From contig JANWUU010000250.1 in the NCBI GenBank assembly GCA_025057735.1, forward strand, positions 1 through 7,159: a stretch of 7,159 nucleotides of DNA. The letters are read 5' to 3'. A model generated the notes under the pieces. The model searched no databases and was not told the origin of the DNA. It saw only the letters and a list, made by a program, of their open reading frames with translations. Positions 5,618-7,159 of this stretch are shown here, one piece after another. Within the stretch, counting starts at the first letter, position 1. The number at the start of each line of letters is the position of its first letter. This DNA comes from Burkholderiaceae bacterium (GTDB taxonomy: Bacteria; Pseudomonadota; Gammaproteobacteria; Burkholderiales; Burkholderiaceae). The position numbers were made by a program, and so were the translations under genes.

Positions 5618-6225
5618 GCGCCCGGGATTGCCGCGGATTCACGCTGCTCGAGCTGCTGGTGGCGATCAGCGTGCTGGCGGTGGTGTCGCTGATCGCCTGG
5701 CGCGGGTTGGATTCGCTGACCGCCACGCGCGCGCGGCTGGCGCCGGAAGCCGAGGACGTGCGCGCCTTGCTGACGGCCTTCGGACAACTGGAGCGCGACC
5801 TGGCGCGCGCCGTCAATCCGCAACTGTTCGCCACCGACGGTCCGTCGGTGACCGTGGCGACGGTCGGCGGGGCGCCGGCGCTGACGATCATCCGCAGTGC
5901 GCCGGAAACTCACGATGGGGCGACCGCCTTGCAGGTGATCGGCTACCGGATCGAGGACGGCGTGCTGGTCCGCAGCGCCAGCGTGCCGCTGCGCGCGCGC
6001 GGCACGCTGGCGGCGGAGGACCTGACCCGGGTGCGCCTGCTGGCGGACGTGAAGTCGCTGCGCGTGCGGCTGTGGCGCGACGGTTTGGGCTGGTACGACC
6101 CGCTGGATCCGAACGCCGCCCCCGCGCCAGGGGTGCCGGGCGGCTGGCCCTCGCCGCCAGGCGTCGAGGTGACGATCGTGCGCGGCGACGGCCAGACGTT
6201 CCGCCGCGTGCTGCTGGTGGGCTGA
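5614..6225 (+). CDS. gspJ: Minor pseudopilin GspJ
   Basis: GspJ is a minor pseudopilin of the GspI-J-K tip. The 203-residue product has a very short leader MSARDCRG, cleavage after G8, then FTLLELLVAISVLAVVSLIAW with Glu at mature position 5 (E13). The downstream motif WRGLDSLTATRARL and FGQLERDLARAVNP are close to the GspJ pattern, in which a helix carries QLERDL. A later segment has IGYRIEDGVLVRS, and KSLRVRLWRDGLGWYDPL is the usual C-terminal strand with the W..D..W pattern. The ATG overlaps the gspI stop (ATGA) and the stop is 2 bases before gspK, so the three genes are probably translationally coupled. Length is usual for the family. Confidence 0.94.
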   Translation: MSARDCRGFTLLELLVAISVLAVVSLIAWRGLDSLTATRARLAPEAEDVRALLTAFGQLERDLARAVNPQLFATDGPSVTVATVGGAPALTIIRSAPETHDGATALQVIGYRIEDGVLVRSASVPLRARGTLAAEDLTRVRLLADVKSLRVRLWRDGLGWYDPLDPNAAPAPGVPGGWPSPPGVEVTIVRGDGQTFRRVLLVG

Positions 6226-6227
6226 GG

Positions 6228-7159
6228 ATGCGCGGCAGGCAGGCACAACGCGGCGCCGCCGTCCTGATGGCCCTGTTCGTGGCCGCGTTGGCGACCACCA
6301 TCGTCACCGGCCTGTTCTGGACACAGTTCGTCCTGCTGCGCACGATCGAGAACCAGCAGTTGGTATCGCAGAGCCGGCTGCTGCTGCGCGGCGCGCTCGA
6401 CTGGGCGCGCGCCATTTTGCGCGACGACGCGGCGCGCTCCAACTTCGACGCGCTGACCGAACCGTGGGCGCAACCGCTGGCGGAGACGCGGCTCGACCAG
6501 CTCGGCGAGACCTCGGCGCTCGCCGCGCAGGCCGCGCTCGCCGGCAGCATCGAGGATGCGCAGGCCCGGCTGAACCTGCGCAACCTGATCGGCACCGACG
6601 GCCAGCCCGATGCGCGCGAATTGCAGGCCTTGCGGCGTCTGGCCGCGCTGCTCGGCGTGCCGGAGCAGGCTGCCGACCTGATCGCGCTGCGCATGCAACA
6701 GGCCCTGGTGCCGGCGGCAGGCAGTGGCGAGCGCCCGCGCGCCACCGATCCGAAGGCGCCGCCGATCGCACTGGTGCTGCCGCAGGACCTGTTCGGCATC
6801 GAGGGACTGGACCCGGCGGCGGCGGCCAAGCTGGCCCCTTACGTCGCGGTACTCGACGAGCGCACGCCGCTGAACGTGAACACCGCCGCCGCCGAGACGA
6901 TCGCGGCCCGCATTCCGGACATGCAGCTTGCCGAGGCGCGCGCGCTGGTGGCCGACCGCGAGCGAGTCGGCTACTTCCGCGACTTCGGCGATCTGCGCAA
7001 CCGCCTGGCCCGATTCGGCCGCGGCGACCTCGGCAACGACATCTCGCCGCAGGAGATCGGCACCACGTCGCGCTACTTCTTCGTGCGCGGGCAGGTCAAG
7101 CTTGACCGCGCCGTCACGCGCATGGAAGCTCTGGTCAAGCGCGGGCCGCCGCAAACCTC
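6228..7159 (+). CDS. gspK: Minor pseudopilin GspK (partial, 3' end beyond the window)
   Basis: GspK is the large minor pseudopilin that caps the tip of the type II secretion pseudopilus. The frame is open from ATG 6228 to the right edge, giving 310 complete codons; the usual size is about 300-335 residues, so only a small part is missing. The leader MRGRQAQRG is followed by AAVLMALFVAALATTIVTG. Mature position 5 is Met rather than Glu, as expected for GspK. Family motifs include ENQQLVSQSRLLLRGALDWA, DAQARLNLRNL, TPLNVNTAAAETIAA and GYFRDFGDLRNRL, with YFFVRGQVKLDRAVTRMEALV as the final strand. The large alpha-helical insertion (about 110-270) contains the LNVNTA helix-hairpin-like segment. 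It starts 2 bases after the gspJ stop. Confidence 0.95.
   Translation, partial: MRGRQAQRGAAVLMALFVAALATTIVTGLFWTQFVLLRTIENQQLVSQSRLLLRGALDWARAILRDDAARSNFDALTEPWAQPLAETRLDQLGETSALAAQAALAGSIEDAQARLNLRNLIGTDGQPDARELQALRRLAALLGVPEQAADLIALRMQQALVPAAGSGERPRATDPKAPPIALVLPQDLFGIEGLDPAAAAKLAPYVAVLDERTPLNVNTAAAETIAARIPDMQLAEARALVADRERVGYFRDFGDLRNRLARFGRGDLGNDISPQEIGTTSRYFFVRGQVKLDRAVTRMEALVKRGPPQT

Noticed and set aside
5943..7154. Long minus-strand ORF of 403 codons opposite gspJ/gspK
   Set aside because: It is an Arg- and Ala-rich mirror of GC-rich coding DNA; the plus strand holds clear GspJ and GspK motifs.

Overview
The window is GC-rich proteobacterial DNA, most likely from a betaproteobacterium, possibly Burkholderiales. 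The tRNA-Tyr / tRNA-Gly / tRNA-Thr / tuf cluster is the gamma- and betaproteobacterial arrangement. The gspC gene is short, lacks a PDZ domain and points away from gspG, which resembles type II secretion loci I recall from betaproteobacteria. The species cannot be fixed from the sequence alone.

Layout. Positions 1-602, minus strand: the 5' part of tuf (EF-Tu), cut by the window edge, preceded in transcription order by tRNA-Tyr(GTA), tRNA-Gly(TCC) and tRNA-Thr(GGT). This operon starts at a near-consensus sigma-70 promoter at 617-645. Positions 702-2887, minus strand: a two-component pair, a LytS/AlgZ-type membrane histidine kinase followed by a LytTR response regulator. Each gene is interrupted by one frameshift in a slippage-prone tract. 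Positions 3017-4061, minus strand: a small three-helix membrane protein and gspC. Positions 4261-7159, plus strand: gspG, gspH, gspI, gspJ and gspK, which encode the major pseudopilin and the four minor pseudopilins. gspK runs off the right edge close to its expected end.

How the parts fit. The right half builds the type II secretion pseudopilus: GspG forms the shaft, and GspH, I, J and K form the tip. GspC, encoded divergently from a 199-base intergenic region, is the inner-membrane subunit that contacts the outer-membrane secretin. The small membrane protein and the two-component genes follow gspC on the same strand and could be transcribed from it, but no regulatory link to secretion is shown by the sequence. 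The tRNA-tuf operon is a separate translation unit with its own promoter.

I found no exotic new system, mobile element, CRISPR array or phage gene. The points most worth a second look are the paired frameshifts in kinase and regulator, the atypical codon use of tuf, the unusual periplasmic domain of the kinase, and the gspC-linked membrane protein and two-component genes.
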